Assembly (NCBI GenBank): GCA_018399455.1
Contig: JAGYOT010000059.1
Span: 1-8,761, forward strand
Origin: Desulfobacterales bacterium
GTDB lineage: Bacteria; Desulfobacterota; Desulfobacteria; Desulfobacterales; Desulfosalsimonadaceae
Direction of reading: 5' to 3'
Length of the DNA: 8,761 nt
Shown: piece after piece, positions 1 through 6,530 of the stretch
How positions within the stretch are numbered: position 1 is the stretch's first letter
Layout of the letters: each line of letters opens with the position of its first letter
Program-made: the position numbers and the translations under genes
Notes under the pieces: model-generated
Seen by the model: the letters and a program-made list of their open reading frames with translations, nothing else
What the model was told of the DNA's origin: nothing
Database searches by the model: none

Positions 1-1482
1 GGCCAGTTCGATACTTTGACCGGCCTCTTCCAGCCATTGAATGGACTGCTCAAGGGATTCAGCGATTTCACGGGATTCTTTATTTTCAGCCATCTGCATG
101 AAAGCCTGATACCGGAAACCAATCCCTTTCATGTAAATATTCCGGCCTTTGGTATATTTTCGAACCATGCGCTCTAATGAAAGCTCTTCATGAGCTGCGA
201 TTTCCCCCATTCGCATGGCCATGGTTAGATGCACGAGATAAGGATAAGGATTAACGGTTATTTTAACCGCTTTACTTTTCTGGATATAGTTTTTCAGATG
301 TTTCAGGCAAAGCTGCTTCTTGTTTTTCCGGTAATAACTGTAGGCCAGAAAGAGCTGAACGGTGAGCAAGACCCAATTATTGTTGGTTTTTTGGGCCTCT
401 TTATCCGAGAGCGTAAGATAATAAATGGCCTCGTCGATGCGCCCGATGCTGAGCAGGATCTCTCCGATATTGCCGGAGGCATAAGCGGCAAGGTACATGT
501 CCCCCTTTTCAATACAATAGTCCCGAATAGAGTATAACATGCCGAGGCCCTGTGTCACCTGACCGATCTGGGCATAACAGTAGCCTACGGTCAGCGCCGC
601 CAATAGCGGAAATTCACCGTGGGGGTACCTTTCGATATCAGGGACGGATTTTTCGTAGTTTTCAATTGCTTCTTTAAACCGGCCCTGCCAAAACAGAAAA
701 AAGGTACTGAATGTGCTGGCCGCCCGCTTTAGTTTCGCGTCATCGAGTTCTTTAGCCAACGCCCACCCTTTTTCAAAATGGAGCATCGCCTCCTTGTATT
801 TTGTTTTAAGCCATTCATTTTTGGCGATGTGCATTTCAATCAGGGAAAGGCATTGCTTATCTTCCTTGCTTTTTGCCCTGCTGAGCGCCGTTGCCAGAAT
901 GTCCAGTATTTTGTCGGTGTCCTGTTTGGCCGTAGATATTTTGGAGAATTTGATGGCTGTATTGATATACAAGTCATCAACGGCTTCTCCGTATTGATCC
1001 GTGATGTCATTGAGCACCTTGGAATAGCACTTGAATGCCATTTCCTGATTGTAGTGGTTCAGATAGCTATCCCCGGCGTGCATCAGATAGCGGCAGCTCT
1101 CCGGGCTGTTTGTGATTTCCAGAAGTTGTTTGGCGATAGGTTCCTTATTGTTTTCGATGTCTTTACTAAAATGCTGAAGCAGCATTTTGGAAATCTGTTT
1201 CAACAGGTGCTCTCTCTCCCGGGAGGCAAAACCGGCTTGGAGTTTCTGTTGAAAGGATGTCTGCCTGAAGCCGTATTCGCCTGGACCATCTGATGAAAGA
1301 ATGCCTTCTTCTTTTGCCTTCTCCAATTCGGCAATAAGAAAGGTGATTCTTTTGCACGTGAGTTCGGCTAACCAGTCGATTGAAAACGGACCTTCAAAAA
1401 GAGAAGCCACCGTCAGTATGGATCTTTCTTCTTCTCTTTCGGAAAAATCATATGCAACGTTTTGGGCTTTTAGATTTGGCAT
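1..1482 (-). CDS. TPR-repeat protein with N-terminal winged-helix-like domain, probable regulator, runs off left edge
   Basis: The reading frame begins at 1482 and stays open for 494 codons to the left edge, so the C-terminus is unseen. Residues about 10-90 (ILTVASLFEGPFSIDWLAEL, then an EGIL turn and GEYGFRQ) look like the winged helix that follows the ATPase in STAND/MalT-type regulators. No ATPase precedes it: an in-frame stop lies at 1516-1518. Helical repeats follow, with TPR-like units near 133-162 (AGDSYLNHYNQEMAFKCYSKV), 216-247, 256-285 (WQGRFKEAIENYEKSV), 295-325, 332-365 (NIGEILLSIGRIDEAIYYL) and 374-405. There is no signal peptide or membrane segment, so it is probably cytoplasmic. 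The start has no recognisable ribosome binding site. Position next to a catabolic operon suggests a regulator whose output domain (for example sigma-54-activating AAA+ or a DNA-binding domain) is beyond the edge; that is a guess. A plain TPR scaffold is the alternative. Confidence 0.85.
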   Translation of the reverse strand, partial: MPNLKAQNVAYDFSEREEERSILTVASLFEGPFSIDWLAELTCKRITFLIAELEKAKEEGILSSDGPGEYGFRQTSFQQKLQAGFASREREHLLKQISKMLLQHFSKDIENNKEPIAKQLLEITNSPESCRYLMHAGDSYLNHYNQEMAFKCYSKVLNDITDQYGEAVDDLYINTAIKFSKISTAKQDTDKILDILATALSRAKSKEDKQCLSLIEMHIAKNEWLKTKYKEAMLHFEKGWALAKELDDAKLKRAASTFSTFFLFWQGRFKEAIENYEKSVPDIERYPHGEFPLLAALTVGYCYAQIGQVTQGLGMLYSIRDYCIEKGDMYLAAYASGNIGEILLSIGRIDEAIYYLTLSDKEAQKTNNNWVLLTVQLFLAYSYYRKNKKQLCLKHLKNYIQKSKAVKITVNPYPYLVHLTMAMRMGEIAAHEELSLERMVRKYTKGRNIYMKGIGFRYQAFMQMAENKESREIAESLEQSIQWLEEAGQSIELA

Positions 1483-1515
1483 TTTTATTCGATTAGTCTG
1501 GTTGGGCAGGGGGAT

Positions 1516-1561
1516 TTATAAATTTTTAATGAACTTATAAATTATGATAGCACAATTATAA
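1516..1561. repeat. Three TTATAA copies spaced 19 and 21 bases
   Basis: The self-complementary hexamer TTATAA occurs at 1516-1521, 1535-1540 and 1556-1561. The first two belong to a longer direct repeat, TTATAAATT (1516-1524 and 1535-1543). Spacing near two DNA helical turns would put the copies on roughly one face of the helix. Two of the copies form the inverted repeat described separately. In such AT-rich sequence chance recurrence is possible. Confidence 0.4.
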
Positions 1562-1564
1562 GTT
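1532..1564. repeat. 9+9 bp inverted repeat overlapping the promoter, candidate operator
   Basis: AACTTATAA (1532-1540) and TTATAAGTT (1556-1564) are perfect inverted copies separated by 15 bases. The candidate -10 CATAAT lies inside the spacer and the candidate -35 touches the right arm, an arrangement expected of an operator bound by a dimeric repressor. Arm centres are 24 bases apart. As an RNA hairpin it would be weak (all-but-one A/T pairs, large loop) and is not followed by a T-run on the minus strand, so a terminator is unlikely. Confidence 0.55.
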
Positions 1565-1569
1565 ACCAA
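1541..1569 (-). promoter_or_regulatory. Candidate sigma-70-type promoter for the TPR regulator
   Basis: Read on the minus strand, TTGGTA (1564-1569) is followed after 17 bases by CATAAT (1541-1546), a reasonable -35/-10 pair that would start transcription near 1534, about 50 bases before the ATG at 1482. A competing reading uses a perfect TTGACA (1582-1587) and a perfect TATAAT (1555-1560), but their 21-base spacing is too long for a normal promoter unless a regulator remodels the DNA. The surrounding stretch from about 1514 to 1600 is very AT-rich compared with the flanking genes. Confidence 0.5.
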
Positions 1570-1600
1570 AAATTCAGATTATGTCAAGTATTTTAAAGAT

Positions 1601-1615
1601 TCGTCGCCTCCTTTT
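1601..1615 (-). other. Orphan Shine-Dalgarno-like sequence without a start codon
   Basis: On the minus strand AAAAGGAGGCGACGA carries a perfect AAGGAGG (1607-1613) in the gap after the nitronate-monooxygenase-like gene. No ATG, GTG or TTG follows at a usable distance; the nearest TTG (1585-1587) reads TTG ACA TAA. It may be a remnant of a lost gene or chance. Confidence 0.3.
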
Positions 1616-1657
1616 AGAATTTATTTAAGATCGTTCCATACATTCGGTTTGCCCGGG

Positions 1658-2599
1658 TCAACCGCGGTCATCCGGCATTCGGAGAAGCTCCGGGGCGTCG
1701 TTTCCATACAGCGAAAGTCTCCGGCAGGTATTATAGAAATCCTGGACCATCTCCATAATGATCTGGCCCGCCGGTTTGACTGACTCTGTCTGGGCCACAC
1801 TTTGACCGGCGCTCCAAAGGTCCAGCCATTTTTTGGAGCCGAGCTCCGGTCGTTTCTCAAATGAGGCAATGCTTCGGGCAAGCCAGTTGGCCGGGTTGCC
1901 CGTAATTTTGTCTGTGCAAACGATTTCTTCCGGTCCGGCTTCAATGACAGCCTGTTTATAAGCTTTTTGAGCCCTGGACTCATCAGCAGCAATAAGACGG
2001 GTTCCCGTAACCACGGCGCATGCGCCGACGCAGAAAGCAGCCGCCATCTGCGCGCCCGTACTGATGCCTCCGGCGGCGATAACCGGCAGTTCAGTTTCCC
2101 GCCGCAGGTAGGGGACTAAAACGAGCGTTGAAGTACGCCCGCCGTGGCCGCCGGCTCCGGAGCCAACAGCGATCAGGCCGTCCAGTCCTCTGTCTCTTGC
2201 TTTCAGCCCCTGCTCCAGGGACACTACATCCGCAAAAACCTTGCCGCCGTTGGCATGAACGTCATCGATTATCAGGCGTGGATCTCCCAGAGAAGTAATG
2301 AAAAACTTAACCCCCGCTTCCAGGCAGATGCTGAGCTGCTTTTTCCATTCAAATTTTCCGGAAAGGTGAATGTTGACGCCGATTGGCTTTTGGGTGGCCT
2401 GCCGTATTCGTTTCAGGGCGTCCCGAAGATCCTCAGGAATGCGGAAGTTGGGTAGGGGGATTGCGCCAAGGCCGCCTGCTTCGGAAACCGCCGAAGCCAG
2501 CTCTTCATAGGTCACCAGAAACATGGGCGCTCCGATAATGGGATAATCGACTTCAAGCATTTCCGTGAAAGCCGTTTTAATCGGTGGAAGGGTCGCCAT
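1658..2599 (-). CDS. FMN-dependent nitronate monooxygenase / FabK-like enoyl reductase family protein
   Basis: This 313-residue TIM-barrel flavoprotein belongs to the 2-nitropropane dioxygenase family, which includes nitronate monooxygenases (oxidising alkyl nitronates) and the FabK enoyl-ACP reductases. The N-terminus YPIIGAPMFLVT (19-30) is the usual FMN-proximal strand. VGSGAGGHGG (145-154) is the GxxAGGH motif carrying the active-site histidine H152. AAGGISTGAQ and VVTGTRLIA (175-204) form the phosphate-binding loops for FMN. The length suits either function. The start at 2599 is supported by its match to family N-termini, although the ribosome binding site is weak. It is the last gene of the probable operon, 51 bases after the acyl-CoA synthetase. 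Because no nitro compound is implied by its neighbours, reduction of an enoyl-CoA or detoxification of a by-product is as plausible as nitronate oxidation; this part is inference. Confidence 0.9.
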   Translation of the reverse strand: MATLPPIKTAFTEMLEVDYPIIGAPMFLVTYEELASAVSEAGGLGAIPLPNFRIPEDLRDALKRIRQATQKPIGVNIHLSGKFEWKKQLSICLEAGVKFFITSLGDPRLIIDDVHANGGKVFADVVSLEQGLKARDRGLDGLIAVGSGAGGHGGRTSTLVLVPYLRRETELPVIAAGGISTGAQMAAAFCVGACAVVTGTRLIAADESRAQKAYKQAVIEAGPEEIVCTDKITGNPANWLARSIASFEKRPELGSKKWLDLWSAGQSVAQTESVKPAGQIIMEMVQDFYNTCRRLSLYGNDAPELLRMPDDRG

Positions 2600-2650
2600 A
2601 ATTGCTAACGTCTCACTTTCATTTGTATTTGCGCTTCGTTGGCAGTCGCC

Positions 2651-4228
2651 TCACACCCTCCTTCCTTTACCCGCCCAGAATTTTTCCCGCATGGCCTTTT
2701 TGTCCAGTTTGCCCAGATTGGTAAGCGGAATCTCGTCCCAGAATTCAACGGATTTTGGTGCGACCAGGCTGCTGCCTTTTCGCTGCTTGACAAAATCAAT
2801 AAGCTCTTTTTCAGTAGCGGATTTTCCTTCGTACAGGACCACGATGGCCTTGACCGCCTCGCCCCATTTTTCATCCGGGACGCCGATGACGGCCGCATGC
2901 CTGACTGCCGGATGGTCAAACAAGACGTCTTCTATCTCCCGGGGAAAAATATTGAATCCACCACTAACCACCATATCCTTTTTTCTGTCAACAATATACA
3001 AAAATCCTTCCTCATCCTGCCTGGCAATATCGCCGGTGTAGAGCCAGCCGTCCTGAAGCGTCTCGGCGGTTGCTTCCGGATTTTTAAGGTAGCCCTGCAT
3101 CACATTGGCGCATTTGACCACAATTTCCCCCGGCTCGCCTGGTTTGACCGGGCTGCCCTGATCGTCCAGAATTCGGATTCGCGCGTGGAAGGTAGGCCTG
3201 CCGGCCGAACTGAAAATCTCCCGTTCGCGCTCAGGATCATCGACGATATGATCGCTGTGAGACATGGCGCTGAAGCACATCGGCGCTTCGGTCTGTCCAA
3301 ACAGCTGCGTGAGGATCGGGCCGAAATGGTTTATCGCCTGTTTGAGGCGCTCCGGTGCAATGGGGGCTGCCCCGTAGATAATGTTTCGAAGGCTTCTGAG
3401 GCTGTATTTGTTCAAATCCGGGGAATCCAGAAGGCCGTAGAGCATGGTCGGTACCATAAAGGTCGAGGTAATGCCTTCCGCCTCAACGGTTTGGAGAAAC
3501 AGAGAGGGATCGAAGTGGTCAAATATGACGGCCCGTCCCTTTCTTAGAAGCACGGGCAGAAGCAGGCAGCCCCCAGCGTGAGTTAGTGGCGTGAGATAAG
3601 CGAACACCTCTTCCCAGCCAAAACCGAATTCAAGCATCTCAATGAGCACCGTGTATACCCAGGCGCGGTGCGATAGCATGACGCCTTTGGGCCTGCCTGT
3701 TGTACCGCCGGTAAAGTAGATGCCCACGAGATCCTCCGGATCTATATCCACCGCTTCAGGATCTGAATCGTGCTTTGCGATAAGGGTTTGAAGATGATGG
3801 TGGCCCTCGGGAACCAATCGGCTGTCATCACTGACGCAGATAAACTGGGTGACGGTTTCCAGCTCCGGCAGCATCGTTTCGACCCGTTCTGCCATTTTTT
3901 GATGATAGATCAGCGCCGTGCACTCGGCATGATTCATCATGTAGATGTGGTCTGAGTTTCCGAGAAGCACCGCCAGCGGGACCCGAATGGCGCCTGTTTT
4001 GGCAATGGCGTATTCGCAGAAGACATACTCCGGGCAGTTTGGCATAAGAAAGGCGACTTTTGTGCCTTTTCGGATCCCCAAAGCCGCTTGCAGCCCACAG
4101 GCCAGGGACAGGGCATTGGAGCCGATCTCTGCATAGGTATATGTCCTGTCGTGATAAGTCAGCGCTTCATGGGGGCCGTAATATTGAATACATCGATCAT
4201 AGAGATCAGCTATGGTTTGAGAAATCAT
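2651..4228 (-). CDS. Acyl-CoA synthetase (AMP-forming), canonical ANL family
   Basis: This 525-residue enzyme should activate a carboxylic acid to its CoA thioester with ATP. All core motifs are canonical: phosphate-binding loop FTGGTTGRPKGVMLSH (172-187), A5 LFGQTE (309-314), A7 YTGD (397-400), A8 hinge region VDRKKDMVVSGGFN (413-426), and the C-terminal LTNLGK with catalytic K507. It resembles medium- to long-chain fatty acid and aromatic acid CoA ligases; sequence alone does not settle the chain type. The start at 4228 is supported by AAGGAG 5 bases upstream. It lies 70 bases after the MaoC gene. It is the second ligase in the operon and is clearly not a recent duplicate of the first: the two differ in length and in nearly every signature motif. 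The C-terminus is short and basic (GKGRRV). No frame break is seen. Confidence 0.95.
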   Translation of the reverse strand: MISQTIADLYDRCIQYYGPHEALTYHDRTYTYAEIGSNALSLACGLQAALGIRKGTKVAFLMPNCPEYVFCEYAIAKTGAIRVPLAVLLGNSDHIYMMNHAECTALIYHQKMAERVETMLPELETVTQFICVSDDSRLVPEGHHHLQTLIAKHDSDPEAVDIDPEDLVGIYFTGGTTGRPKGVMLSHRAWVYTVLIEMLEFGFGWEEVFAYLTPLTHAGGCLLLPVLLRKGRAVIFDHFDPSLFLQTVEAEGITSTFMVPTMLYGLLDSPDLNKYSLRSLRNIIYGAAPIAPERLKQAINHFGPILTQLFGQTEAPMCFSAMSHSDHIVDDPEREREIFSSAGRPTFHARIRILDDQGSPVKPGEPGEIVVKCANVMQGYLKNPEATAETLQDGWLYTGDIARQDEEGFLYIVDRKKDMVVSGGFNIFPREIEDVLFDHPAVRHAAVIGVPDEKWGEAVKAIVVLYEGKSATEKELIDFVKQRKGSSLVAPKSVEFWDEIPLTNLGKLDKKAMREKFWAGKGRRV

Positions 4229-4298
4229 AATCGCTCCTTCATCTATGCCATGGGCTTTTGTTAACGCTCGGTTCAGGTTGTTGATCTTCGACAGTGCT

Positions 4299-4748
4299 TC
4301 AGGTGCGCATATGAAACATCATCGAATAGTCAAAGACCATGACTGTCTCATCTCTCTGGTTTTTTACAGTATATCGCCAGGTCTGGACGCCCCGCGCCGG
4401 ATTTTTGGTTGGCTTCTGATCCACAACCTCCACCTCCACCCAAATGGTGTCATGAATTTTTACCGGGGTCTGCATTTTCATGTTGTTGGCGCCGAGCCAG
4501 GCAATCGCCGCGTCTCCGGCAAAATTTGCGGAACCCACTAATCCCACCGCCAGGGCAAAGATAAGCGGGCCATGGACCAGCCTTTCCCCGAACGAGGTTT
4601 TTGCCGCATACTCCATATCCATGTGAAGCGGGTAAAAATCCATGGTCAGGCCGGCCCAATTGACAACATGGGTCTCTGTCAGCGTAATCGCTGCCGTGGT
4701 ATAAATATCACCGATTTTAAAGTCGTCACCGTATTTGGTGGGTTGCAT
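4299..4748 (-). CDS. MaoC-like hot-dog-fold enoyl-CoA hydratase
   Basis: This 149-residue single hot-dog protein belongs to the MaoC/(R)-specific enoyl-CoA hydratase family, which adds water to a 2-enoyl-CoA. The hydratase signature is visible: D37 and H42 in TMDFYPLHMD match the catalytic Asp and His of the D-x4-H motif, and ERLVHGPLIFAL (55-66) is the following conserved segment that shapes the oxyanion pocket. The usual GDxNPxH is changed to MDFYPLH, so the residues between the catalytic pair are atypical. The start at 4748 is chosen over the in-frame ATG at 4769 because GGGAGGTGA lies 4 to 5 bases upstream of it, while the earlier ATG has none. It follows the DUF35 gene by 72 bases. In steroid-degrading actinobacteria a MaoC domain and a DUF35 domain are fused in ChsH2; here they are neighbouring separate genes. 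It could also be a dehydratase for an oxygenated intermediate. Confidence 0.92.
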   Translation of the reverse strand: MQPTKYGDDFKIGDIYTTAAITLTETHVVNWAGLTMDFYPLHMDMEYAAKTSFGERLVHGPLIFALAVGLVGSANFAGDAAIAWLGANNMKMQTPVKIHDTIWVEVEVVDQKPTKNPARGVQTWRYTVKNQRDETVMVFDYSMMFHMRT

Positions 4749-4820
4749 TATCACCTCCCTGGCCGGCATTTGCTGCCCGCCATTTCTCGAGTTGCGGTTG
4801 TCAGGGATCTGCGATGGATA

Positions 4821-5237
4821 TCAGCCCTCTTCCGCCGGCCGGAATTTGGGAAGGGTGAACTCTTCGTTCACCTTCTCAAATACCACCTCTACCGGCATGT
4901 CACAGCGGACGCTATACGGATCACACCCCACGATGTTGCTCATCATCTGGACCCCTTCGGCCAGGCGAACAAGGGCGACCACATAGGGCATCTCATCCTG
5001 GAAATAAGAGGGCGCATTGTTTTCCACCACTGTATACGAATAAACTGTGCCCCTGCCGCTGACCTGCTCCCACTCCAGTGCCTGGCTGAAGCAATGGGGA
5101 CACACGATGCGGGGGTAAAAGACAAATTTGCCGCAATCCCGACATTTCTGGATCACGAGTTTCTCATCCCGGGCCCCTTCCCAGAAGGGCAGGGCCCAGG
5201 GGTTGACCACGGGCAATGGTTTTTTCGAAGCACTCAT
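4821..5237 (-). CDS. DUF35 zinc-ribbon/OB-fold protein, probable thiolase partner subunit
   Basis: This 138-residue protein has a rubredoxin-like zinc ribbon followed by an OB fold. The ribbon cysteines are C32, C35, C46 and C49 (CRDC and CPHC), preceded by the typical helix NPWALPFWEGARDEKL. The OB-fold part (about 57-125) contains GRGTVYSYTVV and PYVVALVRLAEG, and it ends in the common LPKFRP. Proteins of this family have no known activity of their own; they form complexes with thiolase-fold enzymes (BbsA with BbsB in toluene degradation, the DUF35 domain of ChsH2 with Ltp2 in steroid side-chain degradation). The thiolase upstream is the obvious partner. The start at 5237 is chosen because AAGGAG sits 6 bases upstream. 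An in-frame ATG at 5333 would add 32 lysine-rich residues but has no ribosome binding site and does not fit the family. The preceding gap of 113 bases is the longest within the operon. Confidence 0.93.
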   Translation of the reverse strand: MSASKKPLPVVNPWALPFWEGARDEKLVIQKCRDCGKFVFYPRIVCPHCFSQALEWEQVSGRGTVYSYTVVENNAPSYFQDEMPYVVALVRLAEGVQMMSNIVGCDPYSVRCDMPVEVVFEKVNEEFTLPKFRPAEEG

Positions 5238-5350
5238 CCTGTTCTCCTTGATTACTTTGATATCGCTCGTTTTTTTAAAAGCTTCCGAATTCTCTGCTTT
5301 TTTTGATTGCTGCCGGCCGGGACGGTATGTCATTACGCCGTGTGCTGCTA

Positions 5351-6514
5351 TCAGGCGGCGGACAGGCCGGTGCTTAGTCCGATCCGCTGACTGAGGTGCT
5401 CAAAGGCAGTTTCCGAATTCATCAATACCGTGACATCCCTGAAAAAGCGTTGAACATCATACTCCATGGTATAGCCGTATCCCCCAAAGATCTGGAGGCC
5501 TTCCTGAGCCGCCCGCTGGGCCGTTAAAAGCGATGTCCATGCGGCAACGGCGCTGTCCTGGCTGATGTTTTGGCCCTGGCCGGCTTTCCAGGCAGTTTTA
5601 AACGAAAGCAGTTCAGCGGCTTGCAGATCTCTGGTGATTTCGCTTATCATCCGGCATATGGCCGGAAATTTGCCGATTGGCCGGTTAAACTGGACACGCT
5701 GTCTGGCATGATCCAGGGCGGAGGCATAAGCGCCTTTGGCTATCCCCAGGGCTTCAAACGCCGTTGAAAGCAAAAACAGGTTCTGTACGGCCTCTTCCTG
5801 ATGACCGGTTTGATCCGTTGCAGGACCGCCCAGTATCCTGTCTGCAGAAACTTTCAAGCCAAGGCACTCGAGTGTACAGCAATTAAGCCCTTTGTAGCCC
5901 ATGCGCATCTTCATGGGGGAACACCGGATCTTATCGGCTTTTGCATCCAAAATCATATAGCATACCGATGCCGGCGGCTGATGGCCCTCCTCTTTAATCT
6001 CCACGGGCAGAATAAGGATGTCGGCATGGTCGGCGTTTTCCATATAGGTTATAGTGCCGTTTAAACAGTAGCATGCCGCTTGTGCATCCCACTTTGCCGT
6101 CACCGGAAGGCCCTCGCCGTTTCCCCGATGCGTGCCAGGGGCGGCACAGGCATTTAGTTCTCCGCCGGAGAGTCCCGGCAGAAATGCCCTTTTCTGCGCT
6201 TCATCCCCCAGGTCTGAAAGAAGCAGGCCGCCTAAAATCGTATTCATTGCATAACATCTGGCCAGGACCGGATACCTGGACGCAATCTCCATGGTTATCA
6301 AGCAGGCGCCCAATACATTGATTCCTTCTCCGCCGTAAGCTTCCTCTGCTGCCAGACCGTTAAAACCCAGCCGGCTCAGCCTGGATATGAGCTTTTCCGG
6401 ATATTGTGAATTGTCGTCCATATCGCGAACGATATCCTTCGGACATTCCTTGTTCACCCACTCACGAATCGCTTTTCCGATCATGGCGTCTTCGGATGAA
6501 AGGCCGAAATCCAT
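5351..6514 (-). CDS. Acyl-CoA dehydrogenase, divergent
   Basis: This 387-residue flavoprotein has the usual length of acyl-CoA dehydrogenases, which introduce an alpha,beta double bond into acyl-CoA and pass electrons to ETF. An N-terminal helical domain spans about 1-115, a beta domain 116-235 and a C-terminal helical domain 236-387. Family hallmarks are RQRVQFNRPIGKFP (271-284) and QIFGGYGYTMEYDVQRFFRD (341-360), both FAD-contacting segments. An ungapped alignment from R359-D360 places E368 (in NSETAFE) at the catalytic glutamate normally found in YEGT, so the base appears kept but its G-T context is lost. The TEPxAGSD flavin-binding motif of the middle domain is not recognisable; CAAPGTHRGNGEG (123-135) occupies its place. 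It starts at 6514 with the ribosome binding site AGGGAG 8 bases upstream, only 13 bases after the ligase. The family is secure; the chemistry could be dehydrogenation of an unusual substrate. Confidence 0.92.
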   Translation of the reverse strand: MDFGLSSEDAMIGKAIREWVNKECPKDIVRDMDDNSQYPEKLISRLSRLGFNGLAAEEAYGGEGINVLGACLITMEIASRYPVLARCYAMNTILGGLLLSDLGDEAQKRAFLPGLSGGELNACAAPGTHRGNGEGLPVTAKWDAQAACYCLNGTITYMENADHADILILPVEIKEEGHQPPASVCYMILDAKADKIRCSPMKMRMGYKGLNCCTLECLGLKVSADRILGGPATDQTGHQEEAVQNLFLLSTAFEALGIAKGAYASALDHARQRVQFNRPIGKFPAICRMISEITRDLQAAELLSFKTAWKAGQGQNISQDSAVAAWTSLLTAQRAAQEGLQIFGGYGYTMEYDVQRFFRDVTVLMNSETAFEHLSQRIGLSTGLSAA

Positions 6515-6522
6515 AGCAACAT

Positions 6523-6530
6523 CTCCCTTA
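6523..6530 (-). promoter_or_regulatory. Ribosome binding site of the acyl-CoA dehydrogenase overlapping the ligase stop codon
   Basis: The minus-strand sequence TAAGGGAG contains both the TAA stop of the ligase (6528-6530) and the ribosome binding site of the dehydrogenase, 8 bases before its ATG at 6514. Ribosomes finishing the ligase would therefore load directly onto the dehydrogenase, so the two are probably translationally coupled and made in similar amounts. Confidence 0.6.

Larger units (their letters stand above)
1483..1657. other. 175-base intergenic region with AT-rich core between the catabolic operon and the regulator
   Basis: This is the longest gene-free stretch of the window. 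It holds the candidate promoter, the inverted repeat, the TTATAA copies and the orphan ribosome binding site listed separately. No convincing intrinsic terminator follows the upstream gene's stop at 1658, so read-through from the operon into the regulator is possible in addition to its own promoter. Confidence 0.6.

Noticed and set aside
778..1293. Open frame of 171 codons on the plus strand
   Set aside because: It is antisense to the TPR protein, whose minus-strand frame is open for 494 codons with repeating helical structure.
1532..1564. Inverted repeat as an intrinsic terminator of the operon
   Set aside because: The stem is almost all A/T pairs with a 15-base loop and lacks a following T-run on the minus strand.
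1483..1657. Sigma-54 (-24/-12) promoter upstream of the TPR gene
   Set aside because: No TGGC-to-TTGC pair with the required spacing was found on the minus strand in this gap.
1621..1992. Minus-strand frame of 123 codons extending past the end of the nitronate-monooxygenase-like gene
   Set aside because: It overlaps the conserved C-terminal part of that gene in another frame and its composition (many Arg, Ser, Pro) is typical of a shadow frame.
2639..3547. Open frame of 302 codons on the plus strand
   Set aside because: It lies opposite the conserved C-terminal half of the acyl-CoA synthetase, shows no recognisable domain, and is explained by codon bias of the real gene.
4572..5306. Open frame of 244 codons on the plus strand
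   Set aside because: It runs antisense across the MaoC and DUF35 genes and the gap between them; both opposite genes have clear family motifs and ribosome binding sites.
5238..5333. Earlier start for the DUF35 protein at 5333
   Set aside because: There is no ribosome binding site there, the extra residues do not match the family, and AAGGAG sits 6 bases before the ATG at 5237.
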